Source: Mesorhabditis belari
Lineage: Eukaryota; Nematoda; Chromadorea; Rhabditida; Rhabditidae
DNA: 64,000 nucleotides
Direction: 5' to 3'
Assembly (NCBI GenBank): GCA_958450365.1
Contig: CAUEEP010000910.1
Coordinates: 529,001-593,000, forward strand
The translations under genes and the position numbers were made by a program. Shown one piece after another: positions 54,259 to 64,000 of the stretch (the stretch's first letter is position 1; each line of letters begins with the position of its first letter). Under the pieces are notes generated by a model, which was given only the letters and a program-made list of their open reading frames with translations, ran no database searches and was not told where the DNA came from.

Positions 54259-57200
54259 ATGCAAGATCCGGTGCTAAAGTTTGCCCGTACAATATTTCAA
54301 TTACTCCTCGTTTTTCACAGTGTCTCCTCGTTGAACAAAACCGTTTTGGTTACTTCTCGCCTAATCAGACCCGACCCGGTTTATGTGAGCGACAATTTCG
54401 ACGCAGAGCTGAGAAAGGTGTCAGCGGTGTCGCTTCGTCGTGTCAACACCTCGTTAGGTGAACTGTGCTTGAATCGGATTTCCAAATACCGTCAAACATT
54501 GTTAGTGGATCGTTCGATAGTCAACCAATCTCTTCCGTAAACCGGCGGTGTTTTTTTTAAAGTTCTTGGCCAAGAAATGCCTTATCTTTGAGCCTCGATA
54601 GTGAGCACATTATTCCGCCTTTACCCATAAACAGATGTTGACCCATCAGAGGATCTTTTCTTGCTTTAGACATTGCAAAGATTGCTTTAGACACATCGAG
54701 GTTTCTCCTCTTTTCCACCGATGTCACCTATCGCATTGACTACGCAGAAGTTCCCACGTGGATCACGATCGCTTTCAAAAGCACGGCCACGGTGGCGCTA
54801 GAGAAATTTCGCTGGGTTCGGTTTTTTCTGAGAGCTTTTTGTTGGCATCAGAGATTATGGCATCAGGGAACTGATACAGGAACTATTAGGTTGATGCATA
54901 AGTCTTTTCGTTTTTTTCGTACTTCTGTTAAAAAGTAACAAATTCACCAATTACTCATAGTTTGCCTATAAAAAAGTGTTTTTTGTTCAATTTGCATCTT
55001 TAAATGAATTTCGGTTCACTTTCAAGCAAATTCGAGAGGAAAAACGCCTTTTCGAAAAATCTAAAAAACTCTACGGAAAAATTGGCTGAATGAATTTCTC
55101 TGAAATTTTGGCGAAATATCAAACGTTTTTTTTCTCTATCTTTTATCTATTGACACGAAGATAGGTTTTCTTTAGCATCTTTAGCAAGGGCTAAACCGCA
55201 TCATCGAGTTAGCCCTTTTGACTACCCGACTTCATACCCAAGAAAATCCAGGCATTCAATATTTTTAAACCCGTTTTAATGTTATTTTGCAGAAAAAATT
55301 GCTTTTTCTAATGAAACAACCGTAGTTTAATTCGTGCATTTGTTGGCGAAACGGCGACGAAAAGGAACAAAAACACTTATGCATCAACCTATTAATTCAG
55401 AGAGATTCAGGATCGACCAACGAAAGTGTGCGAGTATCAATTGATCGTCGGATCGCCGGCAGGCATCGATAAACACCCTGAGCGAAAAATTATCATTTTT
55501 CGGTAGACCCCGGCTGACTAAATGGAGTCCTTAGTGACAAGAGAGCTTTTTAGAGACAACGAACCTTTTGTTAGGCAATACCTTTCACCCAATCACTTCA
55601 GCATTCATGTTCCGCCCGGTTGTCAGCCGAGTTTTGCTTTGATAACCACTCACGAAGGTCAGCTTTATCGATTTTTTGTTGAGCTTTTTACTCAATGCTT
55701 TCTTTTTATTTACCTTAAATACTGTAATAGTACCCCAGCCCCATAATGACGGTGCGGAGTGTTGCGTAGCTCTAGCTTTGAACGAGTTTTTCTCGACACT
55801 GGTTTATGCTACAATGTGCGCTTAGGTATCAAAAAATAGCTGAGATTCAGGGCTATTTTTTGATACCAAAGACGCATTTTTTGAAAGTACGGGCGCTTTG
55901 AAAAAAATGAAATACTAAAAACCTTTGCGACTACGCGACTGTACGAGGGGGATGGGGTACTATTACAGTATTTACGGCAGTAATAATCCAGTAATAATCC
56001 TTAAAAAACGAGAAAATTGTTCTTTTTGAAAAGTTTCCATTTTAGAGGAGGGAAAGAGTTATCCGTACGATTGGAATGTGCCTCAAGAAGTGTGCGATGG
56101 GCAAGTGTTCGTCACCTCTTACGGATACGAGAATCCCCATATGGGCATCGTTAATGTCGTTCAGAATACCGGAACTGAAGGCTACAACATGACACGAAAC
56201 TTTTACTGCAGTTGAGATTCTTTTGAGTTTACAGCTAAAATCTTTTAGGGAAATATCCGGTTGTATTCGATGTCGAGGTCTTTTTCGTTGGAAACGGAAT
56301 GCTGACATTGATGATCTTGGGCTCAAAAAGTCTTGGTGATTTCAATATGAGGTAATGCAGTGATTTTTATCCTTATAAGGGCTTAAAACAAAAAGAAATA
56401 CAGTAGAAGGACTTGTAGAATTTATAACTTTGAGCAATAGGCCTTTCTGAATATATTTTGACTGAGTTCTGACTCTTTCTGACTATTTGAATCTCAGCAT
56501 AAAATAAATCATAAACAGCCAAATGATTTTTTGTTGTTTTACAGTGTGATTGATGACAATTGGCCGTACCGAGTGGGCGACGCGAAAGAAGTCGGGGTCA
56601 GTGTTTTGAAATAAAATCAGTTAGAAGGCCAAGACAAACAAGGCAGATGAAGGCAGTTGAATTGGCATTAAGATCAAGCATCAACCTTGTAAAGCTTGTA
56701 AGGCTTGTAAGGCTTGTAAAGTAGCTTGTAAGGCTTGTAAAGCTTGTAAAGCTTGTAAGGCTTGTAAAGCTTGTAAGGCTTGTAAAGCTTGTAAGGCTTG
56801 TAATAGCTTGTAAGGCTTGTAATGCAGGTTGTAAGGCTTGTAATGAGGTTGTAAGGCTTGTAATGCAGGTTGTAAGGCTTGTAATGCAGGTTGTAAGGCT
56901 TGTAAGGCTTGTAAGGCTTGTAAAGCAGGTTGTAAGGCTTGTAAAGCTTGTAAAGCTTGTAAGGCTTGTAAGGCTTGTAAGGCTTGTAAAGCTTGTAAGG
57001 CTATGCTTGATAAACGCTTCAACCATTCCTCAAAAGTGTCTTAACTATTGATTGGTTCAAAAACTTAAAAGTTGAAAGTTTTCAAGTTAAGGTGGCTTTT
57101 TCTGACAAAACTAGTTCATCTCGTTGAGTTTTTCACGGCGAAACGGTCAAGATCATAAGAAAACCACCTAAGCTTGTAGCCTTGGTCATTTAACTTGTAA

Positions 57201-57578
57201 CCTTGATGACAATTGACCATACCGATCCCTGGTTAGGCAAGACTCATAGTAAGTTCGGGCAATAAGAGTTGTAGTAACTAATAAAAGCTTTTCCAGATTT
57301 TCTGGCAGCAAGACGGAGCCAAGATAAAGACGAGGGGACTCTTTGTGAAAGTGAATGTGGCAAAAGCCGGCGGTCATGTCTTTCCAACAATCGATCCTCC
57401 TCACCAATCAATCACAACTAGCAAACCTTTCAAAAAAAACATGATAAAAAGAATTCTTTTGTTTACTTTAGGGGCTTTTCTTTTGCTTTTGCTCCCTTTT
57501 TTATTCTGGCTTTGTAAACGTTCTGGATTGTATACAGGAGCAGTGAGCAACGCTTTGCAAAAAGCAATGTCTCTGTAA
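54259..57578 (+). CDS. Single-pass membrane protein, paralog 3 of the family (~385 aa), possible frameshift
   Basis: Function unknown. Exons: 54259-54457, 54670-54820, 55401-55502, 55554-55657, 56046-56211, 56249-56351, 56545-56596, 57297-57578. The N-terminus has a hydrophobic signal (FARTIFQLLLVFHSVSS). Landmarks match paralogs 1 and 2: FLLFSTDVTYRIDY, KVCEYQLIVGSPAG, SIHVPPGCQPSFALITTHEG, QVFVTSYGYENPHMG, then the W...GLF block (GIFWQQDGAKIKTRGLFVKV). A transmembrane helix (ILLFTLGAFLLLLLPFLFWL) and a short basic tail follow. Exon 5 is one base too long: the frame breaks at TTT (56160-56162) and resumes as NTGTEGYNMTRNF. This is a +1 frameshift or an intron using the TTTCAG there. The first donor (TTAG/GTGAAC) is my best choice, not certain. 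Confidence 0.65.
54885..55393. mobile_element. mariner-class MITE (family B, copy 2)
   Basis: Ends TTAGGTTGATGCATAAGTC and CACTTATGCATCAACCTA are inverted. It is the reverse-oriented relative of 34531-35052. It occupies the paralog 3 intron 54821-55400 and ends 8 bp before the next exon. Confidence 0.85.
56685..57003. repeat. 9-bp minisatellite, ~32 copies
   Basis: The unit is GGCTTGTAA / AGCTTGTAA with occasional CAGGTTGTAA. It lies in the last intron of paralog 3 (56597-57296). The long open frames (repeated Ala-Leu-Gln or Ser-Leu-Thr on the minus strand) are a by-product. Confidence 0.9.
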
Positions 57579-57924
57579 TTTTGATTTTTATCGATTCGTG
57601 CACCCATAAAAGTGCAGTTATAAAAGTTTCTTTACGTTGTTGCCTTATAAAAATGAAGATGAACACAAGATTTTTCTGTTTATCGAGTTTTAAACGTTTA
57701 CACTTGTAGAAAAAACAGAATTTTGTTCCACGTTTTGTCACAATGACTGCCAATTGTTTAAGTGGTTTTTTAAATTTGCGAAAACATTTTTATTAAAGTT
57801 CTTAAGATTAAAATTAAAATTTAGATTTATCCAAAGATTTTCAAAATCTCAAAAGCATCTCAAAAGCATCTCAAAAGCATTTCTCATCGTTTTAAATTTC
57901 GAAAAGCGGAATGTTGCCGGAAAT

Positions 57925-58018
57925 GGGAAAGCAAAGCAATTTAACAAAGCAATTTAACAAAGCAATTTAACAAAGCAATTTAACAAAGCAATTTAACAAA
58001 GCAATTTAACAAAGCAAC
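57925..58018. repeat. 13-bp tandem repeat, 7 copies
   Basis: The unit is AAAGCAATTTAAC. It lies between paralog 3 and the RING gene. Confidence 0.85.
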
Positions 58019-58191
58019 TCTTTTAGCTAGGGTTTTGATTTCCAAACAATCGTTCACAAATCGTTTACAATCAAAATTTTTGTAAAATTTTGATGATCTA
58101 GACATGATCTAGACAGATCGGAATACGCGGGAAAATCAAAGGCTGTTGTTGGGGTACCAAATCCAAAAGCTGAAAAGCTTTTTAAGGATTT

Positions 58192-58566
58192 TTGGAATCT
58201 ACTGCTTTAGAAGAAGTTGATGATCACTCAAAAGAAGCATTGAATATCTCAAAAGCCTTTGAGAAGAACTGTTATTTTCATGATGCAGCAGAGAGCTTTA
58301 ACCAGATCCCTTTAACCTTTAGCGAGTTACGAAAAGACCAGATCTCTTTGGATTTAGCGATGGAAAATAGATTTCGAAAAGTCTACAAAAAGCGAGTCGA
58401 TGCGAAGAATTTCGCCATTGTCTTCACGATGATTAATCCAACCCAGATGATCTTCACGATGATCAATCCGAACAACTTGACCCAGAGAAAGAACCGATTC
58501 TCCTTTCTTGAGATGCAGTTTTTGATGAAATTCAGTGAAGAAACTGTGATTTTTAAACGGTTTTAA
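58192..58566 (+). CDS. Hypothetical ORF, 124 aa, doubtful
   Basis: An open frame with mixed charged composition (SKAFEKNCYFHDAAESFN near the start) and an internal near-duplicate FTMINPTQM / FTMINPNNL. I recognise no domain, signal peptide or splice partner. It may be an uncaptured exon or chance. It sits between paralog 3 and the RING gene. Confidence 0.2.
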   Translation: MESTALEEVDDHSKEALNISKAFEKNCYFHDAAESFNQIPLTFSELRKDQISLDLAMENRFRKVYKKRVDAKNFAIVFTMINPTQMIFTMINPNNLTQRKNRFSFLEMQFLMKFSEETVIFKRF

Positions 58567-58619
58567 AGAAGCAACTTGACACTGTTTAAACATTTAGACA
58601 AGCTTTATTGAGACACTAT

Positions 58620-58726
58620 CACAAAAAAAAACTGAAAAGCGGGGAGATCTAGAATCAGTTCAGCTAGGAAAATGCAAAAAACTGAAAAGCGGGAAATCTA
58701 GAATCTGATCAGCTAGGAAAATGCAA
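58620..58726. repeat. Direct repeat, two ~50-bp copies
   Basis: AAAAACTGAAAAGCGGG ... AGCTAGGAAAATGCAA occurs twice in a row, about 180 bp upstream of the RING gene start. Confidence 0.8.
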
Positions 58727-58885
58727 TTAGTAGATCAACGTTTATCTACAAACAAGAAAAAGCTATTTACCATCTTTTCGTCAGCTGTTTTTCCTTTTTT
58801 CTACCTGTTATCAAAAAGTTCACAGTGCTCTCTTTCCCCAGTCAAAACTGACTCACCATTTATTGACTCTCGTCCAAACCTATTG

Positions 58886-58903
58886 ATTCTTTTCAGTTTA
58901 AAA
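58886..58903 (+). promoter_or_regulatory. Candidate spliced-leader acceptor before the RING gene
   Basis: GATTCTTTTCAG followed 7 nt later by ATG. A strong 3' splice site so close to the start codon, with no upstream coding exon seen, is the usual layout of a nematode trans-splice site. Confidence 0.45.
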
Positions 58904-61900
58904 ATGAAGATTTTTACATGCTTAAATTGTTGCCTTTGTCAAAACCCATGTAAGTTTAAATTTAAGAATTCAAGCTCTCAAGAAACTGCCACTTTCAAAC
59001 CTTTATCCTTTATCAAACAGTGTTTCAGTTAGTGCCACATCAAAAGAAACCAGCTCGCCAATGCTTTTCAAGTGTGGTACCGTTGTTTGTAATGAGTGTT
59101 GGAAAGAAGAGATGGCTCGTGGGAAAGCTTTGTGGAAGCATCGATGCTCGATAGCCGACAAATGTAAAATGTCAAACTTTCCGGCTTACTTTTTGATTGG
59201 TTAGCGTATGATTGTAAGCATTTACTTGTAAAATGCCCAGATTTACTTTCAAACGAGTCGCTTGAGTTGTCGTCGACGGAGAATGGATACATCCTTAAAA
59301 AGGTGAAACTTTAAGGTGGTTGTTGCTTGTGCTGTGAAAATCTACCGTAAATCCTCGATTAGAGCGGTATCCTCTAATAGAACGACATCCTCTAATAGAG
59401 CGGTATCCTCTAATAGAGCGGTATCCTCTAATAGAGCGGTATCCTCTAATAGAGCGGGATCCTCTAATAGAGCGGGATCCTCTAATAGAGCGGTATCCTC
59501 TAATAGAGCGGGATCCTCTAATAGAGCGGTATCCTCTAATAGAGCGGGATCCTCTAATAGAACGACATCCTCCATTAGAACGACATCCTCTCATAGAGCG
59601 GCATAATGCTAATTTTGACAGCTCCAACTTTTTGCAAAAAAATTGCCTCCGAAAGTGCTTAAAATAGGCCATATGGGTTCCAATTATAATTTAAAAGTCA
59701 TCGCAGTAAAATTCAAATGAATCCTGTAAAAAATCGACTTAGCATTTTTTGAGAAAAATCATATGGGGGACCACAGGGATTTTCGAGGCCCAGACATCCT
59801 GGGGTAGAACCATAGACATAACGTTTGATTTTAAATGTGTTTTTCGTATGTTTTAGACCAAAAGGAAGCAAGTTAGTGATTCAAGTTAGTGATTCAAGTG
59901 ATTCAAGTAATTCAAGTTAGTGATTCAAGTCAAAAATAATTTTTTTCAACAATGTGCTACTCCCTTATGTGATTTTTTGAGGATCCGAATAATAGAGGAT
60001 TTACGGTATCTTGAAAGGACTCCAGAAAAAGTTACTCTTACAAAGAACAAAACCTGTTTTTTTTTGTTACGCTTCTATTGATGTCTACTAGAAAATTGAT
60101 CTACTAGGAAATTGATCAAGCCTACTAGAAATACCCATTTAACAAACGAATGGCAACGAACTGGCCGGACGATTTCGCTAGGTCGCTGAGATGCAAACGC
60201 CTATCGAGTATGGGGAGCAATGCCCTATTTATTTTTTGCCCATTCTCAATGCTTCACAAAAAAAAACACTTGTAAAGTTTGGACGCTTATTCAGGAAATC
60301 GCACCTCACTAGGGATGCGCCTTGAATTTATATTTGTCATCATTTTTGCACCATTTTTGCACCATTTTTGTCAAGCATAAAAGGCCCGCTCCCTCCAAAA
60401 AAAGTGCCTTTTTCTTCGAATCTTTTCATTATGGTTAGATTCTTTTTTTAATGTTATGACAACTATTTACGATTTCTCTACAAATATGGTTCCTTTTCTC
60501 TAAAAGAATGATTCCTTTTCTCTACAAGTATATTTCCTCTTCTCCACAAATATGTTTCCTTTTCTCTACAAAAGATCGAACAACCATAATGAAAAGAGTC
60601 GAAAAAGTGCGAAAAACAATCGAATTCTCCACTCCAGGGACACTCCAGGGACACTCCAGGGTCAAAAAATCCGAACCAGGGTCAAGAAAGCAAAATTGAG
60701 CTTGAGAGCGCACACACTTATCTCTACAGCACGGTGACGTTTGAAGGGAAGGCTTATATACCGCCGAGGTGCGATTTCCCGAGATTCCTGAGATTTCCCA
60801 AACTTTGCAAGCGTTTTTCTTGTGAAGCATTGAGAATGCGCAAAAAATAAATAGAGGATCGTGTTCCCCATGCTCGATAGGCGTTTGCATCTCAGCGACT
60901 TAGCGAAATCGTCCGGTCAGTTCGAACTCCTCCCTTGTCAGAGGCTATAACTCAAAAAATCATCCATCCTCTCTACTTTAATTTGATAACCAGGCGCGCA
61001 AAGCAGTCCAGCATCTTCGTTCGTGATGCTGGACTGCTTTGCATCTTCGACTTCGAGTATTCCAGGAGATCCAACTCCCCGAGTGCCCCATTTGTCAAGA
61101 AGAGTGTTTGGTGATTCGTTTAGTTTTGTAACTAAAAAAGCCTACAGATTCCGTTGATTCACTCGAACGGCAACCGTTTCGCTTATGGTGTAATCATATG
61201 GTTTGCAATGGATGTTTCGAGAAAACGTCAACGCAAGTCGCAGGTCCAAATGGAACGCGGTGCACATATAAATGCCCGATATGCCAAAAAGCTGATCCAT
61301 ATTTGTTGTCTTCTGGGAATTTGGAGAATTGCATGAAAGGTGAAAGAAGTATTTGTCTGTAATTTGTTCGGCTTAAGTTTTCCTTCAAGAACTACCGACA
61401 TTGACGGAACAACTGAAAGAGCAACAGACTAGACAATCAACTCAGGTGTGCTTTGCTTTGCAACTTTGCTTTTTTCTAGATAAATGTAACCAACTTTAGC
61501 TTCAGCGGTCTGAAACTTGCGCTGAATGCGACGAAAGTGTTGGTTTTTTCTTTGTTTTCGAGTTTAAGATGAGATTTCTTCTTTAGTTTACGCTCAAACA
61601 GATGTTCGAATGTGATGATTGCAAGAAAAGAGTTGCTCTTAATTGTTTTATGTTTACAAATTTGATTTTCAGATTTGTGGTGCATGTTGTTATCGTCGAC
61701 ATCGAACTCACAAAGTGGTGGATCTGCTAGAAGAAGAGGTGGCTTTGAAAAGAAAACGGATTTGTTTAATAAAAACACTTGGGTCAATAACCCAAGTGTT
61801 TTTTTTGGGTTAAAAAACAAGATCCAGAGTGCGCCCTAATTATGGATCTAGATAAATCAGGTTAACCAGAAAACTACTAACCGAAAAATAAAACAAAAAA

Positions 61901-63557
61901 AAACAGTCACCAAAAGATAACAAAGTTCTTATAACAATCTTTATTTATATGTTAACAAATGTAAAACTCAAATTTCAAAAAATCCTCCATTAGCGGCGAC
62001 GCACGCTTCAAGACACGCGCGAAAGAACTCAAGTACTCGTAAGTACAAGTACCCGAAAGAACTCAAGTACTCGTAAGTACAAGTACCCGAAAGAACTCAA
62101 GTACTCGTAAGTACAAGTACCCGAAAGAACTCAAGTACTCGTAAGTACAAGTACCCGAAAGAACTCGTAACTCAACTGTGACACTCAATTAGGCAACATC
62201 AAGCTCGTCCCATGCTTTAAGGAGTGCTTTCTTTAACGAGTCAACTGTTCGATTTGGTTTAGCACACTTCTTAGCTTCTAGGCTCAGAAATTCCCATTTG
62301 GCGGGACAAAAGCAGAACTGATCGTTCCGGGTTACGACGTAACCTCTCTCAATGTTGGACTGAATCACTGCAGAATACCGTTTTCCTTGACCAGCTCTAT
62401 CATTTGTTCCAAAGCTTTCCAAAGCTGTTCCTTAAAGCGTTTAATCGTCTTTTTCACGATCCGCGTAGAAACTCCCAAATTTTGAGAAATTGCACGTGTC
62501 AAAAGCCCCAGTCGATGCAGCGCTATGATCGAGTTTCGATGAAAACTCGGCTTAAATCAGGGCTCAATGGTGGCCACTGTTTAAAACTGATGAAATTCGG
62601 AAAGTTTCGTTCACACCAGTCTTGGACAATTCTGGCTTTCTGGGCAGGCTCCCCATCCTGCTGAAAGCACCAAATTTTGTTTCCAAAATTGTTTTGTGCC
62701 CAAAAAGCGCATAACAGCAAAGTGCGGCAAAAGGAGGTTGGGACTTTTAGGCATTTTTTTTGCGTAATTTTGGGACTCCCTCTATCAAGGCTTATTATTT
62801 TTGCCTTCTTTTTTTGCCTGAGAAGGCTTCTTCTAAAAGTGGATAATCTGTAGAACTATTGTACCGTAGTCTTTTGATTTAACAACTCTTTCAGAGAAGC
62901 AAAATGCTCCAAGAAACAAAGAAATCACTTGACATCCAAATTAATGCTTATGAAAAGATCTTCCGACATTTTCATCAAAAGTTAATCGAAGAGGTTCAAC
63001 AATTGGGGTGAGTGAGAGAAAATGGCTTTTAAAAATGGCTTTTAATTCTCATCATTTCAGACAAAACCTTTTGAATGATGTGGCTAAATTGGACAACGAA
63101 ACGTTCAATGTTATTGCTGTGAAAACAAAAGAACTCAGGTAGAGTTGTTGTTGGTTGTTGGCTTGAAAAAGAATCCTTTTTAGAAAACTTGGTGAACAAT
63201 TCGAGACTTTTTCAGAGGACTACTTGCCGCATTTGAGAAAATTCGACACACAAGTTTCGGTTTGTTACCATTCTAGCAATAATAACCAAAATATAGAAGC
63301 TGCTAAAATCGACACTCCCAAAAACATCGATCCCGAAAGTACCAAAAGAACCTTTTGCTTTCCTTCGGCCGAAGAAAGTTCCCGAAGAAAACAATCGCTA
63401 TCCACGGCTCTCACAAGGTGTACAAATATCTCCCAATACCACTGTTTACCCTTCACCTTATTATAACATGTCGATGCCGTATTTGAGAGAAACCCCGCAA
63501 CCACATGGAAGTCCATTCACAAACATCATTGAAGCAGGACTTGTTCATTTTGGGTAG
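58904..63557 (+). CDS. TRIM-like protein with two RING-type regions, B-box and coiled coil (412 aa)
   Basis: Probable E3 ubiquitin ligase (family inference). Exons: 58904-58949, 59029-59199, 59241-59302, 61066-61105, 61148-61339, 61390-61445, 61500-61538, 61587-61631, 61673-61738, 62895-63007, 63061-63138, 63184-63253, 63297-63557 (1239 nt, phases all consistent). First RING-like unit: CLNCCLC ... MLFKCGTVVCNECWKE ... RCSIADKC, with Gly-Thr where RING domains normally have His. Second RING: ECPICQEEYSVDSL ... RLWCNHMVCNGCF ... KCPICQK, canonical. B-box-like: CAECDES, FECDDCKKR, ICGACCYRRHRTHK. Then a helical coiled coil (KSLDIQINAYEKIFRHFHQK) and a Pro-rich C-terminus ending EAGLVHFG. The two RING units could instead be separate genes joined by my model across the 1.8-kb intron 59303-61065. 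Another long intron holds Tc1-like relics. Confidence 0.7.
59355..59606. repeat. 18-bp minisatellite, ~13 copies
   Basis: The unit is CCTCTAATAGAGCGGTAT with GGAT, GACA and GGTA variants. Each unit contains the palindrome CTCTAATAGAG. It lies in the RING gene intron 59303-61065. Confidence 0.9.
60140..60935. mobile_element. Fold-back element, ~795 bp
   Basis: The arms carry GGCCGGACGATTTCGCTAGG / TAGCGAAATCGTCCGGTC and TGAGATGCAAACGCCTATCG / CGATAGGCGTTTGCATCTCA. The centre has short repeats of TTCCTTTTCTCTACAA (60490-60580). It lies in the RING gene intron 59303-61065. Confidence 0.85.
60998..61042. repeat. Perfect 18-bp hairpin just upstream of RING exon 4
   Basis: Arms GCAAAGCAGTCCAGCATC and GATGCTGGACTGCTTTGC are separated by 9 nt. 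It ends 23 nt before the exon that starts at 61066. Confidence 0.85.
61772..61802. repeat. 12-bp hairpin with T-rich flank
   Basis: AAAACACTTGGG and CCCAAGTGTTTT surround a 7-nt loop, next to the left end of the Tc1-like relics. Confidence 0.7.
61828..62785 (-). mobile_element. Tc1-like transposon relics, two fragments in scrambled order
   Basis: Minus strand, 5' to 3': first a DDE fragment (CFQQDGEPAQKARIVQDWC, then WPPLSPDLS), then an N-terminal helix-turn-helix (IIALHRLGLLTRAISQNLGV, TRIVKKTIKRFKE, then FGTNDRAGQGKR), then a C-terminal tail (KPNRTVDSLKKALLKAWDEL). The core motif precedes the DNA-binding domain, so at least two deleted copies are joined. Outer ends GAGTGCGCCCTAATTATGG and CGTAATTTTGGGACTCCCTC are roughly inverted. 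It lies in the RING gene intron 61739-62894. Confidence 0.75.
62028..62168. repeat. 34-bp tandem repeat, 4 copies
   Basis: The unit contains AAGTACTCGTAAGTACAAGT followed by ACCCGAAAGAACTC. It lies inside the Tc1-like relic region. Confidence 0.85.
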
Positions 63558-64000
63558 TAACTTGACTATAATAAATAACTAAGTTTTCCTTTATGATGCT
63601 TTCACTTAAAAACACTGCGAATTTTGGTACTTTTGATAAAATTTCGATAAACTTTTGATGAAAATGTACTCGTCAAATCAACAAGCTCTTATTCTCTCTT
63701 CAGTAAATATCACAAAATTCTATCAGAAAAAATATGATGCATTGTTTAGAAGAAATAACAGGACATTTAAAGTACATAAGATGAAATCTCTTTGCTCAAC
63801 GTTGATCGATTTCATTAACTGTTGGTTCTCTTAGCATAAAGCTTGCTATTTCCTCTTCAGCAAATCCCATTTCACTATTCTACACTGGACATGAAATTTA
63901 TTATAGTCAAAAAGCATTTCAAAGCTCAAAAACTCTATGCTTCAGAATATTGATTACATTTTTTAACTTGAACTTTTTGGACAAAGGCCTTTACCAAAGC

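Noticed and set aside
56598..57026. Long Ala-Leu-Gln and Ser-Leu-Thr repeat ORFs on the minus strand
   Set aside because: They arise from the 9-bp array in the last intron of paralog 3; no gene signals.
59295..59672. Open frames on both strands, and a possible CRISPR-like array
   Set aside because: A plain 18-bp tandem repeat without unique spacers, in a eukaryotic intron.
61154..61336. 60-aa ORF over the RING exon
   Set aside because: Shifted frame; the RING Cys/His pattern is in the frame set by the donor at 61105.

Overview
The window reads as genomic DNA of a rhabditid-type nematode. Reasons: many small exons with 40-60 nt introns ending TTTCAG or TTTTAG, TTAGGC-type telomere repeats inside introns, abundant mariner/Tc1-class elements and fold-back MITEs, and nematode-style extracellular families. 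No species is claimed. I rebuilt six spliced protein genes by hand; each junction was checked for phase, and total coding lengths are divisible by three except where a frameshift is noted.

Layout. 211-17604 (-) is a complete 35-exon rootletin-type ciliary coiled-coil gene (about 2364 aa). 17605-28635 is about 11 kb without a recognisable gene, rich in minisatellites, with one mariner relic and old MITEs. 28636-33922 (+) is most of a type II phosphatidylinositol 4-kinase; its N-terminal exons were not found. 34000-35900 is MITE-rich. 35916-37101 (-) is a small secreted Ly-6/three-finger gene with a one-base frameshift. 37588-57578 holds three paralogous extracellular-protein genes: one on the minus strand (44763-37588), one starting head-to-head with it (45099-52987, +) and a third downstream (54259-57578, +, with a transmembrane tail). 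58904-63557 (+) is a RING/RING/B-box/coiled-coil (TRIM-like) gene of about 412 aa.

Mobile DNA explains nearly all long introns: fold-back MITEs, mariner-like deletion derivatives, Tc1-like relics, a non-LTR retrotransposon tail, and a pogo/CENP-B-like transposase whose N-terminal DNA-binding part is joined to its C-terminal tail. Several families occur twice in the window in opposite orientation. tRNA-like sequences and many tandem arrays, including interstitial telomeric repeats, fill other introns.

The genes do not form an operon or one pathway. Rootletin acts in sensory cilia, PI4KII on endosomal/Golgi membranes, the Ly-6 protein and the three-gene family at the cell surface or outside the cell, and the RING/B-box protein probably as an E3 ubiquitin ligase. 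The three-gene family is the least explained and most interesting part.
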